A stretch of 64,000 nucleotides of DNA from Flavobacteriaceae bacterium (GCA_017857815.1 JAFMCL010000009.1:1-64000), one strand, 5' to 3'. Shown: positions 18,895 to 28,772, counted from the first letter of the stretch. The notes: generated by a model from the letters alone, not told the origin. Numbers and translations: made by a program.

Positions 18895-19176
18895 TTAAAT
18901 GAATTTTAAAACAATAAGGAAACAGACAATTATAAGTGAAATGATCACGAGTCCTTTTGCAAAATTGATTTTATTTTTTCGAATGGCTAAAAAGAAAACA
19001 GGAAGATTGATCAACGAACTAACACTGATAAGACCCCCAAGCTTTTTTTTCTCATAAAGAAAAGCAATTCCATCCTCCAACGGACCGTCGTACAAGAATA
19101 GAACAGCAAATATCATACAACTAAGACTCAATAAAAGTCCTGCGATAACTCCATTCAGGGTTTGTTTATTTTTCAA
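18895..19176 (-). CDS. Small three-helix membrane protein
   Basis: A 93-residue protein with three predicted membrane helices (about residues 8-28, 42-61 and 73-92). I do not recognise a family. Its start overlaps the end of surE by 11 bases and it precedes lpxB by 29 bases, so it is translated with them. The sequence between helices one and two (DGPLEDGIAFLYEKKK) is the only soluble part of note. A role near the site of lipid A assembly is only suggested by location. Confidence 0.7.
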   Translation of the reverse strand: MKNKQTLNGVIAGLLLSLSCMIFAVLFLYDGPLEDGIAFLYEKKKLGGLISVSSLINLPVFFLAIRKNKINFAKGLVIISLIIVCFLIVLKFI

Positions 19177-19942
19177 AATCCCAAGTGTTTAAGTTCTGAA
19201 TGGCATGGTGTGCTGTAAGGTCAAACTCAACGGGAACGACAGAGATGTAACCATTTGACAAGGCCCATTCGTCCGTGTCTTCTCCTTTATCTTTGTTGAC
19301 AAACTTGCCAGTAAGCCAATAGTAATCTAACCCCATTGGATTGGTTCTTTTGTCAAATTCCTCCACCCAATAGGCTTTGGCTTGACGACAAATCTTAATG
19401 CCCTTTATCTCTTCTTTTTTGAGTAGCGGGAAGTTTACATTGAGTACAACATTAGGTGGAATTTTATTTTCCAAAGCACTCAAGGTAATTTTTTTTACAT
19501 AATTCTTGATGGCATCAAAATCTGCATTCCAACGGTAATCTAAAAGCGAAAATCCAATGGCTTGAATTCCTTCGATACCTGCTTCAACAGCCGCACTCAT
19601 TGTCCCAGAATAAATTACATTAATAGAGGAATTCGATCCGTGATTAATTCCCGAAACACATAAATCTGGTTTTCTATCGAGTATTTCATTAACGGCAAGC
19701 TTTACACAATCGGCGGGAGTTCCTGAGCAGCTGTATTCTTTTTGAGGGCCATCCGTAACGCTCATTTCTGTACATTGCAAAGTGGAGTTTATTGTTATGG
19801 CATGACCCATTGCAGACTGAGGACTATCTGGAGCTACGACTACAACTTCTCCAATCTCGTTCATTACTTCGATCAGCTTTCGAATCCCTGGGGCGGTTAT
19901 CCCGTCGTCATTTGTAACAAGTATAAGTGGCTTTTTTTTCAT
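19166..19942 (-). CDS. surE: 5'/3'-nucleotidase SurE
   Basis: A 258-residue metal-dependent nucleoside monophosphate phosphatase. The ATG at 19942 places LILVTNDDG at the N-terminus, matching the conserved start of SurE. In-frame ATGs at 19957 and 19981 would add 5 or 13 residues not seen in the family. Metal ligands are the two aspartates of NDDG, the serine in DSPQSAMGHAIT, and the asparagine in SGINHGSN near residue 97. SurE dephosphorylates nucleotides and short polyphosphate and helps survival in stationary phase. It heads the operon surE, small membrane protein, lpxB, comEC. Confidence 0.93.
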   Translation of the reverse strand: MKKKPLILVTNDDGITAPGIRKLIEVMNEIGEVVVVAPDSPQSAMGHAITINSTLQCTEMSVTDGPQKEYSCSGTPADCVKLAVNEILDRKPDLCVSGINHGSNSSINVIYSGTMSAAVEAGIEGIQAIGFSLLDYRWNADFDAIKNYVKKITLSALENKIPPNVVLNVNFPLLKKEEIKGIKICRQAKAYWVEEFDKRTNPMGLDYYWLTGKFVNKDKGEDTDEWALSNGYISVVPVEFDLTAHHAIQNLNTWDFEK

Positions 19943-20074
19943 TTTATTTAAATACATTGTAAATTTACTAAATAAAAACACCCTATTATCATTTTACTTT
20001 TAACAAAAAGTTTTGATAGGAATTCCGTAAAATAATGGGTTTTTGGTTACATTTATATTCTAAATAAGATTGAA

Positions 20075-22192
20075 ATGAGGTTCTTCGGTTCGCTTTTCAC
20101 AGGGTTTTTGTCCTTGTTTTTATTACTTAATTTTTCTGTTGGCATCCCCAATCCAGAAAAAGATAAGCTTTTGATTGAGGTTATCGCCTATGTACTTGAG
20201 CGTGGTCATTTCAGTCCAAAGGAAATCAACGATGAGTTTTCTGAAAATGTTTTTCACAATTATATTGAAGGCATTGACGGACAACATCGATTTTTACTTC
20301 AATCCGACATCAATAACTTCAATAGATATAAGAAAGAGCTTGATGATCAAATTAAAGCATCAGACATTGCTTTTTTTGATCTAACTCATAAGAGATTAAT
20401 GTCCAGAATGGAACAAGTAAAGGGGTTTTATGGAGAATTGTTTGAAAAACCTTTTGATTTTGATAAACAAGAAAACATTGATTTGAACTTTAAGGAAATG
20501 TCCTATGCTTCAACACTTAATGAGCTCAAAAACATTTGGAGAAAACGTTTTAAGTTTTCGGCACTGGACGTCTATTCTAGTATAATGCAGAGTGAGATTA
20601 AAAAGAAAGAAGAAGACAGTACCTATCAAATAAGGTCTAAAGTCCTCATTGAGGAAGAGGCAAGGCAAAAAACTAGGGAGGATATTGAAAATAGTTTTGA
20701 AGTGTTTGGGGAGATTCAGCGAAAGGATTGGTTTTCAATTTATGTCAACGCTATTACATTAGAATATGACCCCCACAGTAATTATTTTCCGCCTGAAGAG
20801 AAGGAAAGATTCGATCTAAATATTTCAGGAAAATTTGAAGGTATTGGTGCGCGACTTCAGAAAAAAAATCAAGAAGTTAAAATTACTGAAGTAATAGCGG
20901 GAGGACCCGTATGGAAAGATAAATTGCTCGAAGTGGGCGACACCATATTAAAAGTAGCTCAGAAAGATGGCGAGCCAGTTGAAATCGGTTCCATGCGTCT
21001 TGGCGATGCTGTAAAGCTAATCAAAGGTCCTAAAGGGACTCAGGTTTTTCTTACGGTCAAGCGCGTCGATGGGTTGGTCGAAGAGGTCGTTATTACAAGA
21101 GATATCGTTGAAATAGAAGAGTCTTATGCTAAATCATCTTTAATAAATAAAAACGAAAAGCTTTATGGACTCATAGAGTTGCCAAAGTTTTATATTGATT
21201 TTAAAGACAATGGTAGGCGTAATGCGGCTAGTGATGTTAAAAAAGAATTAGAACAACTTAAACAAAAAAATGTAGAAGGGATAATACTCGATCTTAGAAA
21301 CAATGGTGGAGGTTCTTTAAAAACAGTTGTTGAAATGACAGGGTTTTTTATTGATGAAGGTCCAGTCGTTCAAGTAAAAAGTACCGGGGGAAGAAAAGAA
21401 GTGTTAAAAGATACAGATCCTACCATCATTTGGGACGGGTCTTTAGTTATTTTGGTGAATGAGTTTTCAGCTTCAGCCTCAGAAATTTTAGCCGCTGCGC
21501 TTCAAGATTATAAGCGAGCGATTGTTATTGGTAGTAAACAAACTTTTGGAAAAGGAACAGTTCAAAATGTTATTGACCTTAATCGGATTATTTCGGGGAG
21601 TACCCACGGCGATCTTGGCGCGGTTAAATTAACAACGGACAAATTCTACAGAATAAACGGAGGATCTACCCAACTCGAGGGAGTCAAGAGCGATATTGTA
21701 ATTCTAGACCGCTATTCTTATGTTGATCTAGGGGAAAAGGATCAAGAGAATCCTTTGACTTGGGATCAAATTAAACCCGCCAAATATAAGCCTTGGCCAA
21801 ATCAATTTAATTATGATTATGCACTGTCTGAAAGCAGAAAGAGATTGGATACTAATTCCTATATAAAGCTTGTCGATGAGCAGGCCAAATGGGTTAAGTT
21901 GCAACAGGAGGATTATGAATATACACTCAATTATGACGTTTATTTAAACGAGCGAGAAGAAAACTTAAAAGCTACCGATCAGTTCAAGATTTTAAATGAT
22001 TTTAATTCTGACCTATCATTTGAATGGTTACCAGAACTAGGGGTAGAGGTCAACGATGAAATAAAAGAAAGAAGAGATCGCTGGGTTGAAAATCTTAAGA
22101 AAGATTTTTATATCAATGAAGCTGTAAACGTTTTAGAGGATTTAAATCTAAATTTAGATGCCTCAAAAAAGTTAGCTCAAAACAAAAAATAA
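20075..22192 (+). CDS. prc: Tail-specific (C-terminal processing) protease
   Basis: A 705-residue periplasmic S41 peptidase of the long Prc/Tsp type. After a signal peptide (residues 1-23) comes an N-terminal helical domain, then a PDZ domain (about residues 248-335, with FEGIGARLQ and GDTILKV), then the protease core. The catalytic dyad fits Ser467 in NEFSASASE and Lys493 in TFGKGTVQ, matched to E. coli Prc S430/K455 by motif. The C-terminal roughly 150 residues (DUF3340-like) complete the long form. The enzyme degrades or trims periplasmic proteins from the C-terminus. It precedes an ABC permease gene by 10 bases. Confidence 0.93.
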   Translation: MRFFGSLFTGFLSLFLLLNFSVGIPNPEKDKLLIEVIAYVLERGHFSPKEINDEFSENVFHNYIEGIDGQHRFLLQSDINNFNRYKKELDDQIKASDIAFFDLTHKRLMSRMEQVKGFYGELFEKPFDFDKQENIDLNFKEMSYASTLNELKNIWRKRFKFSALDVYSSIMQSEIKKKEEDSTYQIRSKVLIEEEARQKTREDIENSFEVFGEIQRKDWFSIYVNAITLEYDPHSNYFPPEEKERFDLNISGKFEGIGARLQKKNQEVKITEVIAGGPVWKDKLLEVGDTILKVAQKDGEPVEIGSMRLGDAVKLIKGPKGTQVFLTVKRVDGLVEEVVITRDIVEIEESYAKSSLINKNEKLYGLIELPKFYIDFKDNGRRNAASDVKKELEQLKQKNVEGIILDLRNNGGGSLKTVVEMTGFFIDEGPVVQVKSTGGRKEVLKDTDPTIIWDGSLVILVNEFSASASEILAAALQDYKRAIVIGSKQTFGKGTVQNVIDLNRIISGSTHGDLGAVKLTTDKFYRINGGSTQLEGVKSDIVILDRYSYVDLGEKDQENPLTWDQIKPAKYKPWPNQFNYDYALSESRKRLDTNSYIKLVDEQAKWVKLQQEDYEYTLNYDVYLNEREENLKATDQFKILNDFNSDLSFEWLPELGVEVNDEIKERRDRWVENLKKDFYINEAVNVLEDLNLNLDASKKLAQNKK

Positions 22193-22202
22193 TAAATCAG
22201 AA

Positions 22203-23288
22203 TTGAGCGGCTCTAAAAAATACTCTCTATTAGAATTTTTTAGAGACCCTTGGGCTACTGTGAGCTTTGCTTATATATTTTTTTTAATACTTATAGCATT
22301 TTTCGCCTATCAGATTGCGCCAGACAGTACGTCAAATGCAAATCAAATGCACCTTTCCATTCATTCCAAGCCTCCTGGTTTTAAATCAAAAATGGTTTTA
22401 TTGACAGGTCAAAATTTATCTAATCAAAGCACTACTTTTTTTTATGGTGACATTGATTCTTCAGTAGAAATTCCAATTCAGAATTATAAGATCATTAATG
22501 AAGGAATTGAAATTCAACCTTACGGAATGCCAAAAGATTATTATGAGGTATTGTCAAAAGACAGGCTCCCACAACCATTTGTAGTTCCAAAATTCACTCA
22601 AGAAAATATTATAGAAAAGACCTTTTATCTGGGAACTGACAAATACGGCAGAGATCTATTGAGTCGTTTGATTATCGGAACAAGAATATCCTTGTCGATA
22701 GGGTTTGTTGCAGTTTTCATTTCACTTTTTATAGGCGTTTTTTTAGGAGCTATTGCAGGCTATTTTGGCGGTTATGTGGACAAAGTAATCGTTTGGTTGA
22801 TCAATGTCGTGTGGTCAATCCCTACTTTGCTGATGGTCATTGCCATTACACTGGCCTTAGGAAGGGGTTTTTGGCAAGTTTTTATTGCAGTAGGCCTAAC
22901 GATGTGGGTGGAAGTGGCGCGAGTCGTTAGGGGTCAGGTATTGGCCGTAAAAGAGAAAACATATGTTCAGGCAGCACACGCTTTGGGCTATTCCAATCAA
23001 AGAGTTTTGAAAAATCATGTTTTACCCATGGTCATCGCCCCAATTATTGTTATTTCTGCTGCAAATTTTGCCAGTGCTATTCTAATAGAAAGTGGCCTTA
23101 GCTTTTTAGGTATTGGTGCACAACCGCCAACGCCCAGCTGGGGAGGCATGGTCAAAGATCATTTTCGTTATCTGCTTTTGGGAAAGCCCTATTTGGCGAT
23201 TCTTCCAGGTTTGGCTATTATGAGTTTGGTTTTGGCCTTTATGACTTTGGGCAATAGTCTGAGGGATTTCCTAGACGTCAAAAATTAA
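22203..23288 (+). CDS. OppC/DppC-type ABC transporter permease, solitary
   Basis: A 361-residue permease of the peptide/nickel ABC class. Translation begins at TTG (22203), the only start that includes the N-terminal OppC_N-like segment YSLLEFFRDPWATVSF. The hallmark LGTDKYGRDLLSRL lies near residue 143, the EAA loop (VQAAHALGYSNQRVL) near 260, and SFLGIGAQPPTPSWG near 305. The stretch between membrane helix 1 and LGTD is about 105 residues, longer than I expect for E. coli DppC. No partner permease, ATPase or binding protein is adjacent, so it must work with subunits encoded elsewhere. Confidence 0.88.
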   Translation: MSGSKKYSLLEFFRDPWATVSFAYIFFLILIAFFAYQIAPDSTSNANQMHLSIHSKPPGFKSKMVLLTGQNLSNQSTTFFYGDIDSSVEIPIQNYKIINEGIEIQPYGMPKDYYEVLSKDRLPQPFVVPKFTQENIIEKTFYLGTDKYGRDLLSRLIIGTRISLSIGFVAVFISLFIGVFLGAIAGYFGGYVDKVIVWLINVVWSIPTLLMVIAITLALGRGFWQVFIAVGLTMWVEVARVVRGQVLAVKEKTYVQAAHALGYSNQRVLKNHVLPMVIAPIIVISAANFASAILIESGLSFLGIGAQPPTPSWGGMVKDHFRYLLLGKPYLAILPGLAIMSLVLAFMTLGNSLRDFLDVKN

Positions 23289-23290
23289 TA

Positions 23291-24556
23291 TTACCACTCG
23301 TTTAACCGATTGGCATCGAGGTTCAAGTGGATGAAAATCAGGATACTAAAGGCGAGAAGACTGGATCCTCCATAGCTGATAAAAGGAAGTGGAATCCCGA
23401 TGGTAGGAACCATACCCAAAGACATTCCAATATTAATTAGAAAATGGACGAAAATAAGGCTTGCTACGCCATAGGAAAAGACCCTTCTAAACTTATTGAC
23501 CTGCTTTTCAGCACTTAAAATAATTCGCATAATTAATCCGCAAAAAAGAAAGATCACGAATACACCTCCAACAAAACCCCATTCTTCTCCGATAGTACTG
23601 AAAATATAATCCGTATGTTGTTCTGGTACAAAATCTCCCTTGGTTTGAGTTCCTTCTAAGAACCCCTTTCCGGAAAATCCACCAGAGCCAATTGCTATTT
23701 TCGATTGATTGATGTTGTATCCAATGCCTTTTGTGTCTTTTTCCTTTCCCAATACGATATTGATTCTGTCCCGATGTCTTTGCTCAAAAATATTATTAAA
23801 AATAAAATCAACGGAATAAGAAAAACCAATGGATAAAGCGAGCACCAATAAAAAGGGCCAAACTTTAACTTTCCGTCTTGATTTTTTAATAAAATAAAAT
23901 AGAATAGCGACAATAGCGATAATGATTACAATCGCAATTCCGATTTGAAAACTTAACGTGATTAAAAACAAACTAACCAGACCGAGAAACAGAAACAAAT
24001 AAGAGTAATTCAAACCTTCGCGAAAAAGCGGAAAGAAAAAAGCTCCAAAGATTAGAGCAGAACCTGGATCTGGTTGTAAAATGATAAGAAAGGCGGGCAG
24101 CAATAAAAAACCACCAATTTTTAATAAGGTAGTAGGTTTTTTTAAGTCGGTTTGAAATAAACTCATCGATTTGGCGATGATCAGTGCCGTGGCAACTTTC
24201 ACTAATTCAGAGGGTTGCAGACTCGTTCCGCCAAAGGAATACCAAGAGGTTGCTCCCGATATGGTTTTGCCAAAAACAAAAAGCCCGATCAATAATAGAA
24301 TTCCTACGATATAGCTCAGCATTGCAAACTGTTCAAAAAACTTAACATTAATGGCCAGAATTAAACCTCCAAAAAACAAACTCAAGCCAAGAAAAACAAT
24401 TTGTTTCCCTACCGGTTGAGTCAAATCGAAAATAGAGGTTACGGCATCATTATAGGTAGAGGAATACACGTTGGTAATACCAAAAGTGACCAATATTATA
24501 TATATCAGAATCAACAACCAATCAAGACGCGCTATAATGTTATTATTCATTGACAC
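23291..24556 (-). CDS. rodA: Rod-shape peptidoglycan polymerase RodA
   Basis: A 421-residue SEDS-family protein with about ten membrane helices. It polymerises glycan strands for side-wall elongation together with PBP2. Family segments include GATSWYSFGGTSLQPSELVK near residue 105, EQHTDYIFSTIGEEWGF near 310, and the C-terminal PFISYGGSSLLA. Its ATG overlaps the end of the PBP2 gene by 14 bases, so the two subunits of one enzyme complex are translationally coupled. It is the last gene of the mre/rod operon and its stop lies 2 bases from the convergent permease gene. Confidence 0.95.
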   Translation of the reverse strand: MSMNNNIIARLDWLLILIYIILVTFGITNVYSSTYNDAVTSIFDLTQPVGKQIVFLGLSLFFGGLILAINVKFFEQFAMLSYIVGILLLIGLFVFGKTISGATSWYSFGGTSLQPSELVKVATALIIAKSMSLFQTDLKKPTTLLKIGGFLLLPAFLIILQPDPGSALIFGAFFFPLFREGLNYSYLFLFLGLVSLFLITLSFQIGIAIVIIIAIVAILFYFIKKSRRKVKVWPFLLVLALSIGFSYSVDFIFNNIFEQRHRDRINIVLGKEKDTKGIGYNINQSKIAIGSGGFSGKGFLEGTQTKGDFVPEQHTDYIFSTIGEEWGFVGGVFVIFLFCGLIMRIILSAEKQVNKFRRVFSYGVASLIFVHFLINIGMSLGMVPTIGIPLPFISYGGSSLLAFSILIFIHLNLDANRLNEW

Positions 24557-26408
24557 TAAATGGTTTTCCTGAATAGGGTTTTTTGTACTCCTCTAATAGG
24601 GTTCCTTCTATCATTCGGGTCTCGAGCCACTTTCGTTTAATTTCTTTATTTAGATATTTCTCAATCATCAAACTTGCAATAGGAGCTGCCCATCGTCCTC
24701 CCCAATATCCATTTTCTACAAAAACAGCGATCGCAATTTTAGGATCATCTTTTGGCGCAAAAGCAATAAACATAGAATGATCTGTAAGTTGGGTTTTTAC
24801 GCCATCAATTTTAACAAAGTTCTCAACGGTTCCAGTTTTACCACAAACGGCTATTCCTGGGATTTTTGCAATTCTAGCAGTTCCCATTTCCACGACTTTG
24901 TGCATCCCTTCAATGACGGTTTCAAAATGAATGGAATCTATTGATGTAGTATTTTTCGAATAGTTTTTCGGGAGAAGATCTCCACTTATAGATTTCACAA
25001 AATGCGGGGTGTAGAAATAACCTCTGTTGGCAATTGCTGCAGTGAAATTGGCCATTTGAATGGGTGTGGTTAAAATTTCCCCTTGACCAATTGCATTTGA
25101 AATAACAGTAGCAGATCTCCATCTGCCTTTTTTGTACCAAAAATCATAATAAGAAGCATCAGGGATAAATCCCTTTTTTCCTGAGGGGAGGTCGTACCCT
25201 AAAAAATTACCAAACCCAAAACTCTTAACATGCTTATTCCAAATATCCATTCCTTCTGCAGTGCTTTCGCCTGCTTCATCAATGATTTTTCTGTAAGTGT
25301 TTGCGAAATAAGTATTACAAGATTTATAAATTCCTTTTATAAGATTGTTCTGGGTGCCATAAGCACAGTGACATTCCATAAATATTCCTCTTGCATAGAA
25401 ATGACCATGATTGCATAAATAAGTGGTGTTTGGAGTAATTACATTTTCTTGAAGTGCAATCAAAGCGTTTAATGTTTTGAATGGAGATCCTGGTGGATAC
25501 TGCGCCTGAAGACCGCGATCAAATAGTGGCTTTGCCAAGGTATCTAACGCTAGTTTTCGATAATTTTCAGATCTCTCTCTGCCTAGCAATAAATTAGGAT
25601 CATAACTAGGGGCAGAAATCAAAGTGAGCACTTCTCCAGTTTTAGGTTCTATTGATACAATACCCCCTCTTTTATTTTGCATGAGCAATTCTCCATATTT
25701 CTGAAGTTCAGAATCTATCGAAAGAGTCAGATTTTTTGCACCTTTTGATTCTTCGTCATACTTTCCGTCTTCAAGAGATCCAATGATTCTATTAAAACGA
25801 TCTTTTTGAAAAAACTTTTTCCCTTTAACCCCTCTAAGTTGACTTTCATAAAATTCTTCAACTCCTTGTCTCCCGATGAGTTCCCCAAGGGTATAATAGT
25901 CATTTTTTTTAAGATCATTTTTACTTACCTCACTGACATATCCTAAAAGATTTGCTGCAATTGAATCTTGATATTTTCTGATTGACTTTTTCTGTAAGAA
26001 AAACCCCTTAAACTTCCATATTTTTTCTTGAATAGTAGCATGGTCTTTTTTTGATACTTGACTTACAATTATTGAAGGTAATTTTATTGAGAATCTTTTC
26101 GCTTGCTTTAGTTTAACTTCTAACTCAGTTTTTTCAATGCCGATCAATTGACACAATTCAAGTGTATCAAATACCCTTAAGTTTTCTGGGATAAGCATTA
26201 AGTCATAAACAGGTTGATTTGAAACCATTAGTTTTTGATTCCTGTCATAGATGTATCCTCTTTCAGGAAAAATAAGTTTTTCAACTACTGCATTATTGTC
26301 AGAAAGAAGTTTGTAGGAGGAATTGATCAACTGAAGGCTGATGAGTTTAAAAACAAAAACTAAGGAGGTTATCAGAGTGACTCCTATTAAAAAATACTTT
26401 CTAATCAT
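24543..26408 (-). CDS. mrdA: Penicillin-binding protein 2 (elongation transpeptidase)
   Basis: A 621-residue class B penicillin-binding protein that cross-links side-wall peptidoglycan. It has one N-terminal membrane helix, a dimerisation domain (about residues 40-230, including GELIGRQGVEEFYE), and a transpeptidase domain. The catalytic SxxK is SPFK in PPGSPFKTLNA near residue 305, SxN is SCN in GIYKSCNTYF near 360, and KTG is in VCGKTGTVENF near 525. It overlaps mreD by 8 bases and rodA by 14 bases. Confidence 0.95.
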   Translation of the reverse strand: MIRKYFLIGVTLITSLVFVFKLISLQLINSSYKLLSDNNAVVEKLIFPERGYIYDRNQKLMVSNQPVYDLMLIPENLRVFDTLELCQLIGIEKTELEVKLKQAKRFSIKLPSIIVSQVSKKDHATIQEKIWKFKGFFLQKKSIRKYQDSIAANLLGYVSEVSKNDLKKNDYYTLGELIGRQGVEEFYESQLRGVKGKKFFQKDRFNRIIGSLEDGKYDEESKGAKNLTLSIDSELQKYGELLMQNKRGGIVSIEPKTGEVLTLISAPSYDPNLLLGRERSENYRKLALDTLAKPLFDRGLQAQYPPGSPFKTLNALIALQENVITPNTTYLCNHGHFYARGIFMECHCAYGTQNNLIKGIYKSCNTYFANTYRKIIDEAGESTAEGMDIWNKHVKSFGFGNFLGYDLPSGKKGFIPDASYYDFWYKKGRWRSATVISNAIGQGEILTTPIQMANFTAAIANRGYFYTPHFVKSISGDLLPKNYSKNTTSIDSIHFETVIEGMHKVVEMGTARIAKIPGIAVCGKTGTVENFVKIDGVKTQLTDHSMFIAFAPKDDPKIAIAVFVENGYWGGRWAAPIASLMIEKYLNKEIKRKWLETRMIEGTLLEEYKKPYSGKPFSVNE

Positions 26409-26907
26409 GTCTCGTTTTGAAAAAACCTAAGGATATCCACAACAAGATAAATGAAAAAATGCTTGTAATTAAAGTGTATTTAAAAATTATGGAAATACTT
26501 TTCAGATTAAAGTAAACCACAATAAATAAAATAAGATGATGAATAAATACCATCAGTACTAAATAAAGCAATCGATTGGACAAGGAGGTGCCCCTAACCA
26601 TACCCATAGAAATGTCAGAGTTAACCCCAAATGAAAATTGGATGATATAAGGCCTTAAAAAAGCTATTGCAAGTGACGCAATCATATGTCCTCCTGCACC
26701 ATGTGAAAGTAAATCTAGAAGAAACCCCATTAGGAATCCAATCAAAATAAGTAATGTAGGGTTATTGTCAAAACGATAAGTTATCAAAAAGAGTAGATAA
26801 ATATAGGGGTTAAGGAAGCCAAATAAATTTACGTTATTTAACAAAAAAACCTGCAATAAAATCAGTAAGATAAATTGAAGAAAAGACTTTGTGTTACTTT
26901 GAAACAT
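26401..26907 (-). CDS. mreD: Rod-shape determining protein MreD
   Basis: A 168-residue integral membrane protein with about five helices and few soluble residues, in the position expected of MreD between mreC and the PBP2 gene. The family is poorly conserved, so the call rests on size, helix content and gene order. The segment FLMGFLLDLLSHGAGGHM near residue 60 fits the conserved acidic/glycine motif of the family. It overlaps mreC by 14 bases and mrdA by 8 bases. It is part of the elongasome in the cytoplasmic membrane. Confidence 0.88.
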   Translation of the reverse strand: MFQSNTKSFLQFILLILLQVFLLNNVNLFGFLNPYIYLLFLITYRFDNNPTLLILIGFLMGFLLDLLSHGAGGHMIASLAIAFLRPYIIQFSFGVNSDISMGMVRGTSLSNRLLYLVLMVFIHHLILFIVVYFNLKSISIIFKYTLITSIFSFILLWISLGFFKTRHD

Positions 26908-27709
26908 CGCCGGTCAATTTTTTTATTTCGTCCAAATCTTTATTTTTGATGACGTATGCAAATTCTTTTTGGGTCAAATTACTAAACAAATCCACCTCGA
27001 TCTGATAATAACCTTCCGTCTTGGGTTGAACAAATTTGGAAACAACTCCGATTGGTATTCCAAAAGGAAAATAAGCCGACATTCCTCCAGTCACAATTGT
27101 GTCCCCAACAGAAACCGAATTGATGATGGAAATGTCATCTAGTATCATTTTTTTAGGATGAATACCAGGCCACACAAGTGATCCATAAGCTCCATTTTTC
27201 TTAAAGCTAACATTTATTTTTATCTCTTGATGTAAAATAGAAATCACGCTCGAATGATGGGCTCTCGTTTCATTGACAATCCCAATGACTCCGTCGGTTG
27301 AAATAACCCCCATATCCTCCATCACACCATCTTCATACCCTTTGTTTATGATCAAATAATTATTGGCTTTATTAAAGCTATTCTTAATAATTTTGGCACT
27401 TGTTACTTCAAAATTAAAAGTATCAAGTGTTTTTTGTTTAAGAATTTGATTCTGGAAATAAATGATTTCTAAAGCTTTAAGCTTATTATTTTCTTTAACA
27501 AGATCTGCGTTAATTTTCTTAAGATTGAAGTAGTCAGAAATCCCTTTTGAGACACCGTATAAATTAGATGAAATACCTAGACCTATTGCGCTAAAAACAC
27601 TCTTGTGATAAAAGCTTCGTTGGTTTACGATTAAGAAGGAAATAAACAACAGCCCTAGAAAAAGCGAAGTGTTTTTGTACTTCAACAGGGCATTGAAAAT
27701 CTGCCGCAT
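26894..27709 (-). CDS. mreC: Rod-shape determining protein MreC
   Basis: A 271-residue bitopic protein: a short cytoplasmic tail, one membrane helix (about residues 14-32), a coiled-coil segment (about 60-90), and a periplasmic double beta-barrel with the recognisable YLIINKGYEDGVMEDMGV and GDTIVTGGMSAYFPFGIPIG segments. MreC links the MreB filament to PBP2 and RodA. It starts 7 bases after the mreB stop and overlaps mreD by 14 bases. Confidence 0.93.
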   Translation of the reverse strand: MRQIFNALLKYKNTSLFLGLLFISFLIVNQRSFYHKSVFSAIGLGISSNLYGVSKGISDYFNLKKINADLVKENNKLKALEIIYFQNQILKQKTLDTFNFEVTSAKIIKNSFNKANNYLIINKGYEDGVMEDMGVISTDGVIGIVNETRAHHSSVISILHQEIKINVSFKKNGAYGSLVWPGIHPKKMILDDISIINSVSVGDTIVTGGMSAYFPFGIPIGVVSKFVQPKTEGYYQIEVDLFSNLTQKEFAYVIKNKDLDEIKKLTGDVSK

Positions 27710-27716
27710 AAAGTAT

Positions 27717-28748
27717 TTATTTAATCAAAATATTTTTAAAACGATCAAGGTTTTTTAAAGTAATTCCAGTTCCCCTAACAACAGCTTGTAGCGGATCCTC
27801 TGCAATATAAACTGGTAAATCAGTTTTCCTGGAAAGGCGCACATCTAGTCCTCTAAGCAGGGCACCGCCCCCGGCTAAATATATTCCAGTATTATAAATA
27901 TCAGCAGCTAACTCAGGTGGGGTTTGAGAAAGCGCCTCCATAATAGCGTCTTCAATTCTAATGATTGATTTATCAAGTGCTTTTGCAATTTCAATATAGG
28001 ATACCATGGTTTGTTTTGGTTTTCCCGTCACTAAGTCACGACCTTGTACAGACATGTCTTCCGGAGGGTTTTCAAGATCCTCTATGACAGCACCGATCAT
28101 GATCTTTATTTTTTCAGCAGTTCGTTCTCCAATATAAAGGTTGTGTTTGCTTCGCATGAAGTTAATGATGTCATTCGTAAAAACATCCCCAGCGATTTTA
28201 ACAGATTTATCGCAAACAATTCCTGAAAGTGCAATAACTGCAATTTCGGTAGTCCCTCCTCCAATATCTACGATCATGTTTCCCTTTGGTTGCATGATGT
28301 CAATTCCAATTCCAATGGCCGCTGCCATCGGTTCGTGAATTAAATAAACTTCTTTTCCGTTTACTCGTTCAGCAGATTCCTTAACAGCTCGCATTTCTAC
28401 TTCTGTTATGCCAGAAGGAATGCAAATAACCATCCGTAAGGAAGGCGTAAAAAATCTATTTTTAAGTGTGGGTATGCTTTTAATCAACGTATTGATCATT
28501 TGCTCAGAAGCATTAAAGTCAGCAATGACACCATCCTTAAGAGGTCGGATGGTTTTTATATTTTCATGAGTTTTACCCTGCATCATGCTCGCTTCATTAC
28601 CAATGGCAATTATTTTGCCAGTAGTTCGATCAATTGCAACGATAGAAGGACTATCCACAACAACTTTATCATTGTGAATAATTAGGGTATTTGCGGTTCC
28701 AAGATCAATCGCGATTTCTTCTGTCAGAAAGCCCAAGAAGTTTTTCAT
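27717..28748 (-). CDS. mreB: Rod-shape actin homologue MreB
   Basis: A 343-residue bacterial actin that forms membrane-bound filaments directing side-wall synthesis. Nucleotide-binding elements are IDLGTANTLI near residue 15 (phosphate 1), NMIVDIGGGTTEIAVIALSG near 157 (phosphate 2), and YLAGGGALLRGLD near 290 (adenosine motif). The length matches the family. It lies 24 bases downstream of purH and 7 bases upstream of mreC, so it can be co-transcribed with both. Presence of the full set predicts rod-shaped cells. Confidence 0.96.
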   Translation of the reverse strand: MKNFLGFLTEEIAIDLGTANTLIIHNDKVVVDSPSIVAIDRTTGKIIAIGNEASMMQGKTHENIKTIRPLKDGVIADFNASEQMINTLIKSIPTLKNRFFTPSLRMVICIPSGITEVEMRAVKESAERVNGKEVYLIHEPMAAAIGIGIDIMQPKGNMIVDIGGGTTEIAVIALSGIVCDKSVKIAGDVFTNDIINFMRSKHNLYIGERTAEKIKIMIGAVIEDLENPPEDMSVQGRDLVTGKPKQTMVSYIEIAKALDKSIIRIEDAIMEALSQTPPELAADIYNTGIYLAGGGALLRGLDVRLSRKTDLPVYIAEDPLQAVVRGTGITLKNLDRFKNILIK

Positions 28749-28772
28749 TCGTTTTTGTTAAAGGTATAAAAA

